Both the position numbers and the translations under genes were made by a program. Under the pieces are notes generated by a model. That model searched no databases and was not told the DNA's origin. It worked only from the letters and a program-made list of their open reading frames with translations. Below are positions 21,656 to 33,392 of a stretch of 64,000 nt of DNA, one piece after another. Source of the stretch: Sycon ciliatum (taxonomy: Eukaryota > Porifera > Calcarea > Leucosolenida > Sycettidae); the NCBI RefSeq assembly GCF_964019385.1, contig NC_088645.1, positions 46,492,304-46,556,303 on the forward strand. The letters are read 5' to 3'. Numbering within the stretch: the first letter of the stretch is position 1; each line of letters opens with the position of its first letter.

Positions 21656-22236
21656 GATGACCAGTAAAGTAACGGTTATGAACCGAAATATATTCGGATA
21701 TCATGATTGTAACATGGCTTTATGTCAGTATCTATTGTTCTATTTTCCGGTTTGTTAAAACACTTTTCTCCGGAACGCCTGTACGTTGTTGTCACTATCA
21801 TTTTCCTTCGATAATTGTGTCGTTCTGAACTTGATAATTTTACACCTTTGTCCCGAGTGTTATTATCCCATTATCTTTACGCTATATAAGATTTTGTCTT
21901 TCCAAATTGAGCCATTGCCTGTACTCTCCTTCATGAGAAGGGAGCGAAAACGTTCGATATCTTGTGGGAAGCCCTTGTCGACCGGATGTGTAAGATGGCG
22001 TGAATGGTTGCAGTCCTACCTTGGTTTGGAAATTATTTGCCGCTTCCGCCCTCTGTTACAACAAGTGTCATATTTTATTGTTTTATATCCAATCCGGAGA
22101 GCGTTTATCATTCCTTTCTCAGTCGCCAATGTGAAGGTCTGTGCACACCCTAGGAGGCCTGGAAGTGATTCCTTGGCGTTCACTGGGAAGTTGAAAAGAG
22201 ATTCCCGCAACCCCCTCGAACTCCCCTTAGATGTAT
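21656..22236. other. No recognised gene
   Basis: Single-copy-looking sequence with a GAAGGGAGCGAAAACGTTCG phrase (about 21937-21957) that also occurs in variant form in the 49.6-50.4 kb foldback. This suggests a decayed PLE-type terminal repeat, but nothing can be delimited. Confidence 0.35.
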
Positions 22237-22675
22237 GCGACACACACGCACACACATGCACACACGCACACACACACACACACGCACACACACATACACA
22301 CACGCACACACATGCACACACGCACACACGCACACACACACACATGCAGACACGCACACACGCACACACATGCACACACGCACACACACACACACACACA
22401 CACGCACACATGCACACACGCACACACGCACACACACACACACACACGCACACACACATACACACGCACACACATGCACACACGCACACACGCACACACA
22501 CACACATGCAGACACGCACACACGCACACACATGCACACACGCACACACACACACACACACACTCACAGGCCAGCACATGTACATAAACATGCTCACACT
22601 CACACACACGCACACCCACACACACGCGCACCCACACACACGCGCACCCACACACATACGCGCACACATACACAT
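22237..22675. repeat. Complex CA/CG-CA microsatellite
   Basis: Roughly 430 bp of CACACA interspersed with CACACACG and CACATG words. Higher-order blocks are visible: CATGCAGACACGCACACACG occurs twice about 160 bp apart. All long frames over it are artefacts. Confidence 0.95.
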
Positions 22676-23560
22676 TACAGACGCACAGAAGCAAACACTC
22701 ACAGCTCGTGACAAAGATTTTGCGAAAGCTCTCAGCGCTTGTGTTCCATGGCGTTTCGTGAAAAGTACAAAGAACGTCAGGCTGTGCCCAATGCAAATAT
22801 TTGCAATTACGTTGACATTTCGCACACATGTTTAGCTGAAGGAGTCTGTAGCACTCTCTTGGCTTTTCTCCAGCACATGAAGATACACAGAAGAACACTA
22901 CGATTTGTACAGCCATGGCACAACCGTACTTGGAGCACTGTTCAAGTACCAGCATGAGCGGCGTGTTGCTAGCATCTAGCAGAATGTTGATGACAGGTAT
23001 ATTGTGTCGTCCAATCTGCATGGTGACAGATGTGATGAGCATATGGCATTTTATATTATGAGTGTGCCGTCAATCCTTTCTGTAGCAGGTCTCTTGCCGA
23101 CCACCTGTGAGACATTCCCCATTCTATCTTACACGTCTTCCCTTGACACATGACTCATTGCCGCACTTGCATTTCCACACCTGAGTACAGTCTTATGTGA
23201 GTGATTCTAGCGTAGTCAAAATAGAACAAGCACATGTACACGGGAAGACACAACACATTTCTATTTTGTCTACTGATCAGGCGCCACAGCAATGCTGGAT
23301 CTGTGCATTCCGCTCCTAAGACCTTGTGTTTGTGATTCCTAACCAGTACTACTGGAACCCCAATTCCGGAGCAGTGCCTTAGGAACACGGTTATATGCTC
23401 TCCAAGAACTCACGGCAATACACCCAGCATTATTTCCTAAATTTGGACTTCAGAACACCTAATCGAACGTCACGCTGTATGTATGTGATTCCATTAATTT
23501 CTATCTTTTTTTGGCACAATGATAGTGTGAGAAGAGAAAAACAGCTGCAAGCCATACAAT

Positions 23561-24046
23561 CCATTGCAAGAGATTCAAATGCACTGCAAGAGATACAATG
23601 CACTGCAAGAGATACAATGCACTGCAAGAGATCCAATGCACTGTTGAGAGATTCAATCCACTGCAAGAGATACAATGCACTGCAATCCATACAATGCACT
23701 GCAAGAGACACAATGCACTGCAAGAGATACAATGCACTGCAAGAGACACAATGCACTGCAAGAGATACAATGCACTGCAAGAGACACAATGCACTGCAAG
23801 AGATACAATGCACTGCAAGAGACACAATGCACTGCAAGAGACACAATGCACTGCAAGAGATACAATGCACTGCAAGAGACACAATGCACTGCAAGAGATA
23901 CAATGCACTGCAAGAGACACAATACACTGCAAGAGATACAATGCACTGCAAGAGACACAATGCACTGCAAGAGACACAATACACTGCAAGAGATACAATG
24001 CACTGCAAGAGACACAATGCACTGCAAGAGATACAATGCACTGTTG
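23561..24046. repeat. 19-bp satellite array
   Basis: About 25 copies of CTGCAAGAGATACAATGCA with a T/C variant at one position (GATACA versus GACACA), alternating irregularly. Because 19 is not a multiple of 3 and the unit lacks stops, all six frames stay open for long stretches; none is a gene. The matching array in copy b is at 41701-41969. Confidence 0.95.
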
Positions 24047-25550
24047 ATGGACTCCTAATATGTACATGTAGGTAGCAAAGGGCGACGCCTAAAACCAATG
24101 TGCAAGCCACTACCCCGAGAAGATGGGCAGCACGGTAATGTCACGATACGTGTGATACAACCAGGAAACGTGTTGTACTGAGTGCACCTATAATAGTTAG
24201 CATCCAGGGATTTATGTATTCCTCGGCAATCCTTTTGATACCTTTGATTCCTTTTTAGAATTCAGTATTGTTTTGTGGTCATTCCGCTCATGGCTAGAGG
24301 ACAATCACCCATTGCTATTTTTAGACGTGTTCATTCCGATGCTTCGGGAATACTTACTCTATGTTATAGTTTGGAAACTAATGAAGAGCTTCTAGAAATG
24401 ATGAAATTTGGGAAATGATGGTGGGCTGTCTGCAAATAATCAGGGGTCGCACACGTCCAACTCACGGGTATTTTTTCGATGTTTGTTCCACTGGACGACT
24501 TCTCATGTATGAAGACATTCTTGTATAATGAATAATAATGTTCCAAGCCTACAACAAAAGCAAGTTGGTGAATCGAGGCGGAAGTATGGCTGTGTGGGTT
24601 GTGTAAATTCATGAGTGTTCCCTGTTCATCACACACAGAGCTGCAGCAGTCTTTGGTTGCCCGTTGCGCCATGTACCTGGCATGCATTATAAATGTATGA
24701 CCACCGTCAGCCCTTGTGCAATATTCAGAGGGAAGACATGCGAGCATTTTGGTGCCATCCTGGCCTTCGATCAGTCGTAGTTCAACTACTTCAGTATAAT
24801 GCTCTAGTCTGGTTCATTTGGACCTGTGATGCATTAGTCTGTACTTGACAGCATCTATGATTTGGTCAATAGCACATCTTTGATCGGCCGTGTGAGGGAT
24901 GTCGAGTGTAGTTGCTCTGCACGTTTCACGATGGCATGCAGGTTGTCCGAAGGCATGTTGCTGACAAGTGACAGAACTCTCTTGGCTCTCCTCCAGTACA
25001 TGAAGATACGCAGCAGAGCACTAAGACGTATACAGTCATTGAAGAGACTTAGAATATCAGCTGACTCTATCCTAAACAGGTGTAGGTGGGCCTTGAGATC
25101 AGCACTTGGAGCACTGTTCAAGTACATGTACTAGTAGCAGCGGCGTGCTGCTAACGCCATGAACACGACAGGTCTATTGTGTCGTGCAATCTGGGTTGAG
25201 ATAGATATGATGACCGCATGACATTTTAGATAACGAATGTGCTGTCAAACCTTTCTATAGCAGGTCTCTTGCCGACCACCTGTGAGACATTCCTCATGTA
25301 TATTACACGTCCGTCTTCTTTTCACACATGATCCATTGCCACACTTGTATTTTTACACCTGAGACGCTGAGTAGAGTGGTCTTATGTGAGTAATTATGGC
25401 GTAGTTGAAATAGAACAAGCACGCGTACATGTACATGTACAGATGAAGACAAAACACACTCACCATACACTCTTTATGATGTCTACTGCCAGCCTGCAAT
25501 GTAGGAACCACAATTACATTATTTATTTTATTCTACGAACTTAGACTTAG

Positions 25551-25655
25551 AAGTGGTGCTTTTTTCCAGGTTTGCCGAGTGGAAGGTGCGACGTGCTCCT
25601 CGTGTGCTCTGGATGGCAGTCGTGAGTCAGTCAAGTATCAAGTTCGGCAAGAAGC
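25551..25655 (+). repeat. Fragment of the hammerhead element family
   Basis: Matches the part of the 13.7-14.6 kb unit just downstream of the ribozyme (AGTGGTGCTTT, CAGGTTTGCCGAGT, CTCTGGATGGCAGTCGTGAG) and ends in a diverged AAGTTCGGC. The ribozyme core itself is absent. A near-identical copy is at 43467-43570. Confidence 0.75.
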
Positions 25656-27289
25656 GTGTGTTCCTAGTTGGAACAATCAACTTCATTATTTTATTCTATT
25701 TATTTTATTCCAAGCAATACATGGCTGGGGTAGCCAATGACCACTTTGCGTGGCGATTGTAGGGTTTTTATAGCCAACCACGGCTAACAAGGAAAAAGAG
25801 TAAGAAGTCAAAAAGAAAAGGAAAAGAAGAAAGAAGCAAATATGGACTGAAATTGCGGTCTACTGGTAAAGCAAGGGATTACAGAGCAGTACCGTAGGAT
25901 AACGGTTGAAGTGCATGCTATCCTAGAATTAACCACTATACACCTATCATCAAACCTCCTACATTTGGACTTCAGAAAACTTACATCGTACTTGAACGTC
26001 ACATTTTCGTGTCGTTTTTGGACACAGTGAAACACGATATTGTGAAGGAGAATAAAACAAATAAAAACAAAAGATGTGACTTTGGTAAATTCCTTTGTCC
26101 GTTGTTCATCAAAATCAATGTTGCAGCAGTGTGTGTTTGCCAGTAATGCCATTTACCATGTCTACACTCGAAAGGTATGACCTCTGTCAGCCCATGTCCA
26201 ATATGTACTGGGATCAGTCGTAGTTCAAGTACTTCAGTAAATAGTTCACTTTAGTCTGACCCATTTGTATAAGTGATGCACTAGTCTGTACTTGACGGCC
26301 TCTGTGATTTACTCACCTGCACATCGCCTGTGTGCCCATGTTCGGGCCCACAAGTAGTTCCTCTGCTAGTTTAACCATGGCATGTAGGTTGTCCGAAGGC
26401 ATGTTGCTGAAAAACCGTGACAGGCTGTGTTGTGCAATGAACAAGTGGCATGCGCTGCAACAGCCACAACTCGACTTCTTTGACGCAGACTTCTGGTGAT
26501 TCAGATTGGTATAGTGGCCATTCACCCATGTAAAGTCGGGAAACATATCAGGGGCATTTTGTTGTATGCGTGCGCTGCCTGGACCCCGAAAGGGTGCAAC
26601 CCCCCCCCCCCCCCCACACACACACACATACCCAGCGTCTACCTGTCGTCGGTGTTATGTATCACCCAGGCTAGGGGAATTGTGTGAGTTTTCAAAAGCA
26701 CACTCGTTCTTGATGGACAATGAGAAGCTGAGTGCAAGAGTCCATGTACATATCCAGCATATAGAGTGGGTAGGACATGTGAGGAGATGGAGTGAGTTGG
26801 ACACGTGCGGGTCAGACGACCTGCAGGTCTTGGCATCGCCAGATGGATGTGGTTGCGTGTGAAGCCTGCCAGACGGCTAGCTGACTGTCAAATCGCACAT
26901 TAGATCACCACGTGCAGGTACAGTGACTCACGAGCCAGGCGGATAATGCCAAGGGCTGCAACGCTCGCCATCTTGAGGGCATGAGAATCGAATAATCTGT
27001 AGAGAAATCCACTGTTCCAGCCAGGTCAGGAACCCTTGCGAGAGGCCAGTGATGCTTTATCCACTAAGTTTCAGGCCTTTGTGTATTGTCGATGCTCCTC
27101 TGTTCCGGCTCTTCACCCTCCCCCCGTCCGCCCACGCCCTCAATACATATCTGCCCTGTAATTGTACTTGCAGATCACAAACGTACAAGCACTGCTCAAA
27201 AGTGAAACATGTTTTGCTCATTGGGCATTGCCAGCGCAATGATCGGGGATGATGTGATGGTCTAACGCATCTCTTGATGTACCAATATT

Positions 27290-28030
27290 GCTGTTGCGAA
27301 ACCACAAGTTCTCGAGAGTGAAAGGCCTTCTCGCTTGTGACATTGTGTTCGGTCCAATGCAGTTGTATCCCGACTCCGCCGTACCGCTGATGTTTACGAC
27401 GTGGCATACGCTACATGCGCTATGTGCGGTTTGCTGTGTGCGCTGTACTTGTGCTGTATGTTGTATGTGTATGCTTTTCTCATATACGCTGTCATTTGCA
27501 CGCTATAACTACCTGGTGGTTTTAGTGTTAGTTATTCATTATTGTTAGATTCGATCGAAGTCAATATACTGTTGAGAATAAGTAGTTGTCCTCGTGCCGT
27601 GTGGGGTCGTTCGGTCCTGACACTTTAGAGAACCAGAGGGTTCACAACATTTGACATGCTGGCGTGGTCGCCAAATGTTGTGAACCCTCTGAGATTCTCT
27701 AAATTGTCAGGATCGAACGACCACACGGCACGAGGGCAACTCTTTTCTTTTCCACAGTATACTTCATCAAATAATGAACAATGAATACTAATAACAGCAG
27801 GTATTTATAGCATGCAAAACAGTGTACATGTGTATCAAAAACATACACATATAAAACATGACATGACAGCGTATGCTGCAAACCGCACATAGCGCACATA
27901 GCCTATGCCATGCAGCAACATCAGGGGTATGGCGGAGTCGCAATACAACTTTGCAACGAATACAATGCCATAAGCGCGAAGGCCTTTCCCACTTGAGAAC
28001 TGGTGGTTTGCAAAAATTGCCTTCTGAAAT
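27290..28030. mobile_element. Two LTR-like repeats in inverted orientation, 3' ends facing
   Basis: Arms 27290-27655 and 27667-28030 are inverted copies of about 350 bp; both end in GAGGGTTCACAACA at the centre. On the minus strand the arm is followed by TT and TGGCGACCACGCCAG, which looks like a primer-binding site of Ty3/gypsy type. The right arm has GCTATAAATACC, a possible TATA box. Between the arms only about 12-20 bp remain. This tail-to-tail arrangement is unusual. It is duplicated at 45235-46370 in block b. Confidence 0.6.
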
Positions 28031-30020
28031 TCCATACCGACAGCATGCCGTGATCGTGGAATAATGATAATAACGAAATGGTGTTCCCCAGTGTAGTGAA
28101 GATACAAGATAGGGGTCGGAGCGCAGAGGGGAAGGTGGACTAAGCGAACATGTGCTCAAGCTATGTCCCAAACTATGTTGTGCGAAGGTAATGCACCGGT
28201 TTGATGTAGGCTAGGGCCTCATATGTCTCTCTCCCTCTCTCTATACATTCGACACGACCCTGCAGGTATCTGAGTGCCCTAGTAAGACTTGGCTTCACTG
28301 GGTTAAGTCTGGCTCATTCGGGCTCTTGTACATCGCCTATACAGTACGCACATGTACGCACATGCACGCACATGCACGCACATGTAGCGACTAGCAAGAA
28401 TGTGTTTGGCATGTTCCACAATGTCATGCTGTTCTTCTAATGACATCTTGATGACAAGCAGTGATAAACGGGTTTGCCGCAGGCGCAATGTAAAAGTCAT
28501 GTGAGGCTGAGTTCAGCCGACTAAGAGCTATTTTCGACTACTGCTTATGTTGCAGCCTGCCATGTTCTCTGATTGGCGTCATATTGCTTCTTATCCTTTC
28601 CCATGTATAGTTAGGAAATATTCCTGTGACATGTCACGTTATCGATAAACTTGTGTGTTTGAGCTCATGACATTTCGATCATACATGTACAGTAGCACTG
28701 GCATGTGACCACTGCGTGTCACCCATAGCCCTGGTATACATCAGCAATCTAGTCTCGGGTGCATGTACATGTGCATGTACGTGTAGCTCATTTCCTAGGC
28801 TTGTGTTTGTGGGTCAGCAAAGGATATCTACGTGCAGCAGCCAACCGAGCTGCTACGGAGTACCATAGACTGATATCACGGCACTCCTCGTGCGTGTGTT
28901 TTGTATATACCTGCAGAGAGTCAAAGCAGAAAGCGAGCAAATAGTAATTAATTTGTTTCATTGAGGGCTTTGCTCCTGGAAGCAGCGCTCATTTTCGCAA
29001 GGCAAACGAACCTTTTCGTGATCCGTGTGCTACACCCGATTGATCCTGGAATATTCACCAACAGCTGGTATGTGGAAACATTTGGTTAGTTTTGTTTGGT
29101 GAATGGTGATTGATTCAAGGTAACTCGATGGTTCCTATCCTTCTGTTGTCTCCGATAGGGTTTTGTTGGCCGGATTTGAATTTACCATTGTAATTGAGAA
29201 CATTTACCAGTGCTGGTTTTCAACAGTGTTGCAACCAGTAGAGACGAGCACTATGGTGCTTCAGTTTAAGGTAAGTGACGCTGTAATGTAAGTGTGACTC
29301 AACAATGTTTCTAAGTTAGCAGAGTTACGTCCATTCTGCTTCCTAATAAATGCGGGTAGTGGTGGTGGGGCCGTGCTACTCAATCCAGCTTGATGTTGTC
29401 GGCGTCTGCACACACAAAGCACGCCAGGATCAGGATTCCTTGAAAGGAAAAGAAACGACATCAACAAAACCAAAAAGCAGCACAGGCCAAGTTTTCCGAA
29501 TTTCATTCCCCTTACACGTACATGTATATCGGATGGGGGAAGTGTGGTTCACCATACAGTTATTTGGTAACTCGTAGCCTGCCACAAGGAAAACATGGAT
29601 GCAGCAAATGGGATTTTCGGTCATTGACTACTTGATGGTCGGTCTGATCTACGGCTTGATCCTGGAGAGTTTTGTCACTCGTGTGGATGCGAAAACTCTG
29701 CCTGGCAGAGTCTCAGGAAAAATCTTCAATATGTAAAACTCACATTCCGTGGCTTGTTCTCCTATGTCGCGTTCTTGGGTCTCCCGCAAACACTCCTGCT
29801 TAGCTCGACATGGATGTGATTTTCTTTCCAGTCTGTGACGACTCTCACTGCAGGGCCTTTACTAGAGTCCCGCTTGCATTACTCAAGCAACCACAGATAA
29901 ATATAACGTGTGCGGATGTGAAGGTTGCACCATACTTAGTCAGTTTTGATTCTTGCCGACATTTGAAGCTGTTCATTTTTACTTTTCGGTGCATCAGGTC
30001 CCTTGGCAGTCCCCTCACCT
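28031..30020. other. Non-repetitive part of block a; no confirmed gene
   Basis: Contains CATGTACGCACATG microsatellite-like sequence (28345-28385). A possible mini-exon at about 29253-29270 (ATGGTGCTTCAG..., followed by the donor GTAAGT) and an acceptor-like TTTTCTTTCCAG at about 29820-29831 hint at an intron-containing gene or pseudogene on the plus strand. Differences between the two block copies in the candidate exons include amino-acid changes, so no coding constraint is shown. Confidence 0.3.
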
Positions 30021-30024
30021 CACA

Positions 30025-30302
30025 AATCTTCCCGCCCCGAAATGATGCTACCACACTACCTCCCAGACCAGAGGCCAAACATTCAGTAGTCTCTTTCTCC
30101 CCCTATTCATGTCCCGGCCAGGCCTCTACAGTTTCTCATTTCTTGGTGCTGACCGCTCTTGGTGAACTACCAGCGATCATACGATCCCAGCGTTCCTTGC
30201 CTGCTTTTCGCGCTAGCTGCTCACAATTTCTCCTTGAGCACCCTGTCAGAAGGCCATAGGCCTGTTGGGTATACCCAAGTAAAATACTACTACTACTACT
30301 TC
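30025..30302 (+). pseudogene. LINE 3' end (same group as LINE A)
   Basis: The last about 75 codons of a LINE ORF2 (FLVLTALGELPAI; FLLEHPVRRP stop) followed by AGGCCATAGGCCTGTTGGG and a TAC-repeat tail (30285-30302). The VRRP ending and post-stop sequence match LINE A and B. It is 5'-truncated, as is usual for failed reverse transcription. Confidence 0.8.
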
Positions 30303-30593
30303 TACTTAAACGGCAAGGTGAAGATAACTCAGAAGTTGCGACGAACTCGGCCATTTGAAAATAAATTGAAATTCGTCACCTCTCCGCACTGCGCTCTTGG
30401 TCCACATTCACCAAACCATAGAGAGGAATTCCGTTCTTGCATAGATGTGTGGTGATTGATTACGTGGAGGTGAAGTTTCAAAATGTTACTCCTTGTATCT
30501 CTGGGGAGGAACCCTCCCTAACCTCGTGATATCTTATTTGTACTTTCGAACGAAAATTGATAAAAAGGCTATATGAATGGAATGATACTCAAT

Positions 30594-30637
30594 CTGCGGA
30601 CAGAACTGTTTCGTCCTTTGTGGACCCATCAGTGCAG
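30594..30637 (-). ncRNA. Degenerate hammerhead ribozyme in R2 copy a
   Basis: Minus strand: the core reads CTGATGG instead of CTGATGA. Helix II GTCC/GGAC, GAAA, helix III ACA/TGT with a GTTC loop and GTC cleavage triplet are kept. The A-to-G change at the last core adenosine should abolish activity. The R2b copy at 56745 keeps the full core. Confidence 0.7.
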
Positions 30638-31204
30638 CACAAACGGAAATGAGCGCGAACCTGGTAGCAATGAAAAAATAGTTTCCAAAGCCAGATTTAA
30701 ACCAAGCCGGAACGTAACTTGTCAGAGTGCTCAAACTGACAAGTTAGGAACGCAAACAGCAAAGGCACTACCCCACTCAAGAGTGCTAAACTGCTACACG
30801 CAGGAGCGTAATAAACGAATGGGTTATTATCTTTTCCTGAACTTTCGATGAAAAATTAAAACAGTCTCCTTTAAATATTCGACGTGGAGACAACCATTTT
30901 TAATATTGCAATAAGGACGAACTTTTTTTCAAGTGATATTTGGACTACTTTATTAAACAATGTTAAGTTCTGGAGACAAATATGGTGGTAAAGACACACC
31001 TGGCAATATGGCGGTAAACACACGCCTGCCCACACACGCTCTCTAGGCTGCAAAGTTCTGGCACAGAGCTCTCCTTCTCACCACCGCCACCATCAGTTCA
31101 CGCCTGGCGCCTGGTCGATGCATGGCTGGCGGTATCCGGCATAGCAGGCTGGCACATCAAGTAGCGCATGGCACATAGATGATGACACAGCAACGACATA
31201 GCTC

Positions 31205-31248
31205 GATTGCGACGTACGTTTCGTCCCCGCTGGACTCATCAGGCAATC
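31205..31248 (-). ncRNA. Hammerhead ribozyme, type I (minus-strand partner)
   Basis: The exact inverted counterpart of the ribozyme at 31321-31364, with the same helices and core. Predicted cleavage on the minus strand falls between the bases at 31211 and 31210. Confidence 0.9.
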
Positions 31249-31320
31249 TTCTTCTTGGATGTCTTCATACGGAGCTTGACTCGGGAGAATGAAGTTGAAG
31301 ACACCACTGCAGTAGAAGAA

Positions 31321-31364
31321 GATTGCCTGATGAGTCCAGCGGGGACGAAACGTACGTCGCAATC
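31321..31364 (+). ncRNA. Hammerhead ribozyme, type I (plus-strand partner)
   Basis: Helix I is GATTGC (31321-31326) with GCAATC (31359-31364), perfect 6 bp. Core CTGATGA is at 31327-31333. Helix II is GTCC/GGAC around an AGCGG loop (31334-31346). GAAA is at 31347-31350. Helix III is ACG/CGT with a TA loop, and the cleavage triplet GTC ends at 31358. Every conserved position is present. Confidence 0.93.
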
Positions 31365-31877
31365 GAGCTATGTCGTTGCTGTGTCATCATCTATGTGCCA
31401 TGCGCTACTTGATGTACCAGCCTGCTATGCCGGATACCGCCAGCCATGCATCGACCAGGCGCCAGGCGCGAACTGACGGTGGTGGTGGTGAGAAGGAGAG
31501 CTCTGTGCCAGAACTTTGCAGCCTAGAGAGCGTGTGTGGGCAGGCGTGTGTTTACCGCCATATTGCCAGGAGTGTCTTTACCACCATATTTATCAACCAT
31601 AGGTACAGCTGCAGTGGTGTGTTCAACTTCATTCTCCCAAGTTCTGGAGACGGTGCGAAAAATGGTCTAAAAGGTAAGGAGAAAAAGCGAGGGAAAAAAG
31701 ATGATTCGAACATGTTTTCGCACACTCTTCAGGAATCACCGTTGTATTAAAAAACAAAATAAGAACAAAGGAAATTATACAGCAATCAAGTTAGAGTAGC
31801 AAGGTACAGTCACAGCACTAAAATATCAAAGTGTGATACTTTTCATAAAGGTGTGCACAAAACAAGTGTATGAGAAT

Positions 31878-33191
31878 AGACCAATCCCGAAAAGATTGTC
31901 TGGATTCGAAAGGGGGCATGTCACCTGAGAGTACACTGTACAACACATACATGGCACTACCTGATCAGCATGCGGCACAGGACGTGTTTGATAGTTCGCG
32001 TGTGAATGCGAGGGTAAGTACACGGTTTTCTCGTTAGTCGCATGCAAAAGAGACGATGCGACAGAAAGCAAAGCCCTTTGTAGTTTTCTCTCTCGCACTG
32101 GTAATGGTCTGCTGTTGGAGTTGAAGTTCTGTTGCTGCTGTTGGAGTTCGCTCTTCTGGTTAGTGTGAAGAGGTCAACGAACACGTAGAGCTCACTTTGA
32201 TGAAGTAGGCAAGGCTGTGAGCGCTGTGGCTCAAAGCGATAGGCCCTAAATCTTACGAGATATTTCGAGTGCTATTGTTTGTTGCGAGCGCTTCGTTTTC
32301 GATGAGTCCTGCCTCTTTCCTGGCCGCTGCCCTCCTATAGGATCAACCACGAAGTGACTGTACTCATCTGCAGCCGATCAATGTTATTATTGCACAAGAA
32401 GATATCGTTTTCGCTAAGCCAGTGCCCCACCAAAGGTCATCGCCGTGTCACACCGTCGGAACGAGTTCATGATGAGAAACATCATTCGCGCGTGATGAAG
32501 AACTATTTCGAAAGACAACATAGTCTTTACCCCCGGGACGACAACTATGCGCACGTCCTCCAAGGGGAGAATGTCACCAGCGACATCAACGAAGACGACG
32601 GCAGTATTTCGGAAACCTGGAGTCAGCGGAGGTCGTCCAGCTCCTCCGCGACCCGGTACATGTACAGTATAGATGACATGTCGACACGAGCGTGCGGAAA
32701 CACAGCATACACTGTAGTAATGTTGCGAGAGTTTGCGGAAGGAGTCCAAGTCGGGAAATCCATCAGCTCCAAAAGCTACCTGTAGGTGGGCGATGAGACT
32801 CCAGCTTCAGACTACAACAGTCAGGACTTGTAAATAGTTGAACTATGTGAAGCAGCAGATCGAGAAGTTAGCTGAAATCGTAGCTGTTGCAGTATGTAGC
32901 TTGCATTTTTTACGGAGAGTCGATCGCCACGCGAATGTTTCTCTCCTCAACGAGAGCTAGCTGGCCTCCAAACTCCGTCAGGGTCTGCCTAAGGTACCGA
33001 AGGTCCTTTGACTAGCTGCTGGCAGGACTCCATCAAATCCTTTCGCTTCAGCTCGGCGAGCAAAAGTCTCTCTCTCGTCCGCCATGAGCTGACACACACA
33101 CAAACTGAATACAAAACGATGCACTTCACACATTCTGGCTTGCACGCGTGCCCCCTTTCACGAACCCAGACAATCTTTTCGGGATTGGTCT
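31878..33191. mobile_element. Non-autonomous ISL2EU-type transposon, 1.3 kb
   Basis: Inverted ends start AGACCAATCCCGAAAAGATT. AT flanks both ends (31876-31877, 33192-33193). The matching position in R2b (about 57352) reads GAGAATTATACGCG, exactly the flanks joined with a single AT, so the ends and the 2-bp duplication are certain. Inside, a 143-residue plus frame (32354-32785) and a minus-strand ATG near 33085 (MADERETFARRAEAKG) show no known domain; it is probably a deletion derivative. Confidence 0.88.
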
Positions 33192-33392
33192 ATTATACGC
33201 GTTGCATATGTGTATCACCCACAAAAGAAAGTGAGAATGAATAATAATAGCAAATATTGTGGAAAGAAGAAGGACAAAATGTTACGAGTTATGACTAACT
33301 GTCTACCAACGTAACCAGATCTTATCACAATAATTTAATTGGCTCACCACCCGATTTAAATAGCAAATATAAACGTCAATAAGTTTTAAGGA

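Larger units (their letters stand above)
22780..26500. repeat. Old tandem duplication of a module of about 2 kb
   Basis: Segments at 22835-23400 and 24945-25500 align over several hundred bases (shared CTCTTGGCT...CTCCAG, GCAGGTCTCTTGCCGACCAC and TTGTGTCGT landmarks). 24660-24900 aligns with 26160-26330 (CAGTCGTAGTTCAA, TGATGCA.TAGTCTGTACTTGAC). On the minus strand the modules share a peptide pattern, NMPSDNLHAIVKRAEQL versus NMPSDNLHAMVKLAEEL, which may reflect a repeated ancestral exon. No known domain is recognised. Confidence 0.6.
23400..30020. repeat. Duplicated 6.7-kb block, copy a
   Basis: This block and 41701-48530 are collinear and about 95% identical by eye. Landmarks in order: 19-bp satellite; the minus-strand NMPSDNLHA modules; a hammerhead-family fragment; a poly(C)/CA tract at about 26590; the inverted LTR-like pair; CATGTACGCACATG repeats; a GGTAAGT donor at 29271-29277; and AAGCAACCACAGATAAAT at about 29885. 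Homology stops abruptly at about 30020 / 48530, where each copy meets a different LINE fragment. Copy b contains an extra solo LTR and 120 extra bases at about 47886-48010. No protein-coding gene is recognised in either copy. Confidence 0.85.
30977..31638. mobile_element. Inverted-repeat element with two hammerhead ribozymes, 12-13 bp target duplication
   Basis: Arms of about 280 bp (30979-31257 and 31317-31597) are nearly perfect inverted copies, each with a complete hammerhead on opposite strands. The insertion is bracketed by AAGTTCTGGAGA(C) at 30965-30977 and 31639-31651; the empty site is at about 57119-57131 in R2b. The 12-13 bp duplication equals that of the PLE dimer at 34.2 kb, so the same type of endonuclease probably inserted it. 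No protein is encoded; the 89-residue frames are mirror images caused by the inverted repeat. Confidence 0.85.

Noticed and set aside
21786..22835. Long open frames (up to 349 residues) on both strands over the CA-rich tract
   Set aside because: The repeat lacks stop codons in most frames; the encoded His/Thr or Cys/Val runs are artefacts.
23395..24110. Several 127-226 residue frames over the 19-bp satellite, both strands
   Set aside because: A 19-bp unit without stops keeps all frames open; no coding signal.
29590..29737. Possible SLC5-type transporter exon (FSVIDYLMVGLIYGLIL)
   Set aside because: Only one short hydrophobic segment; it differs by amino-acid changes between the dupl blocks and ends in a stop without splice signals.
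31093..31476. Two 89-residue proteins of nearly identical sequence on opposite strands
   Set aside because: They are mirror products of the inverted repeat that carries the hammerheads.
31660..31745. Further hammerhead (CTGAAGA...GAAAA) on the minus strand of R2
   Set aside because: Helix II is too weak and helix I absent; a resemblance only.
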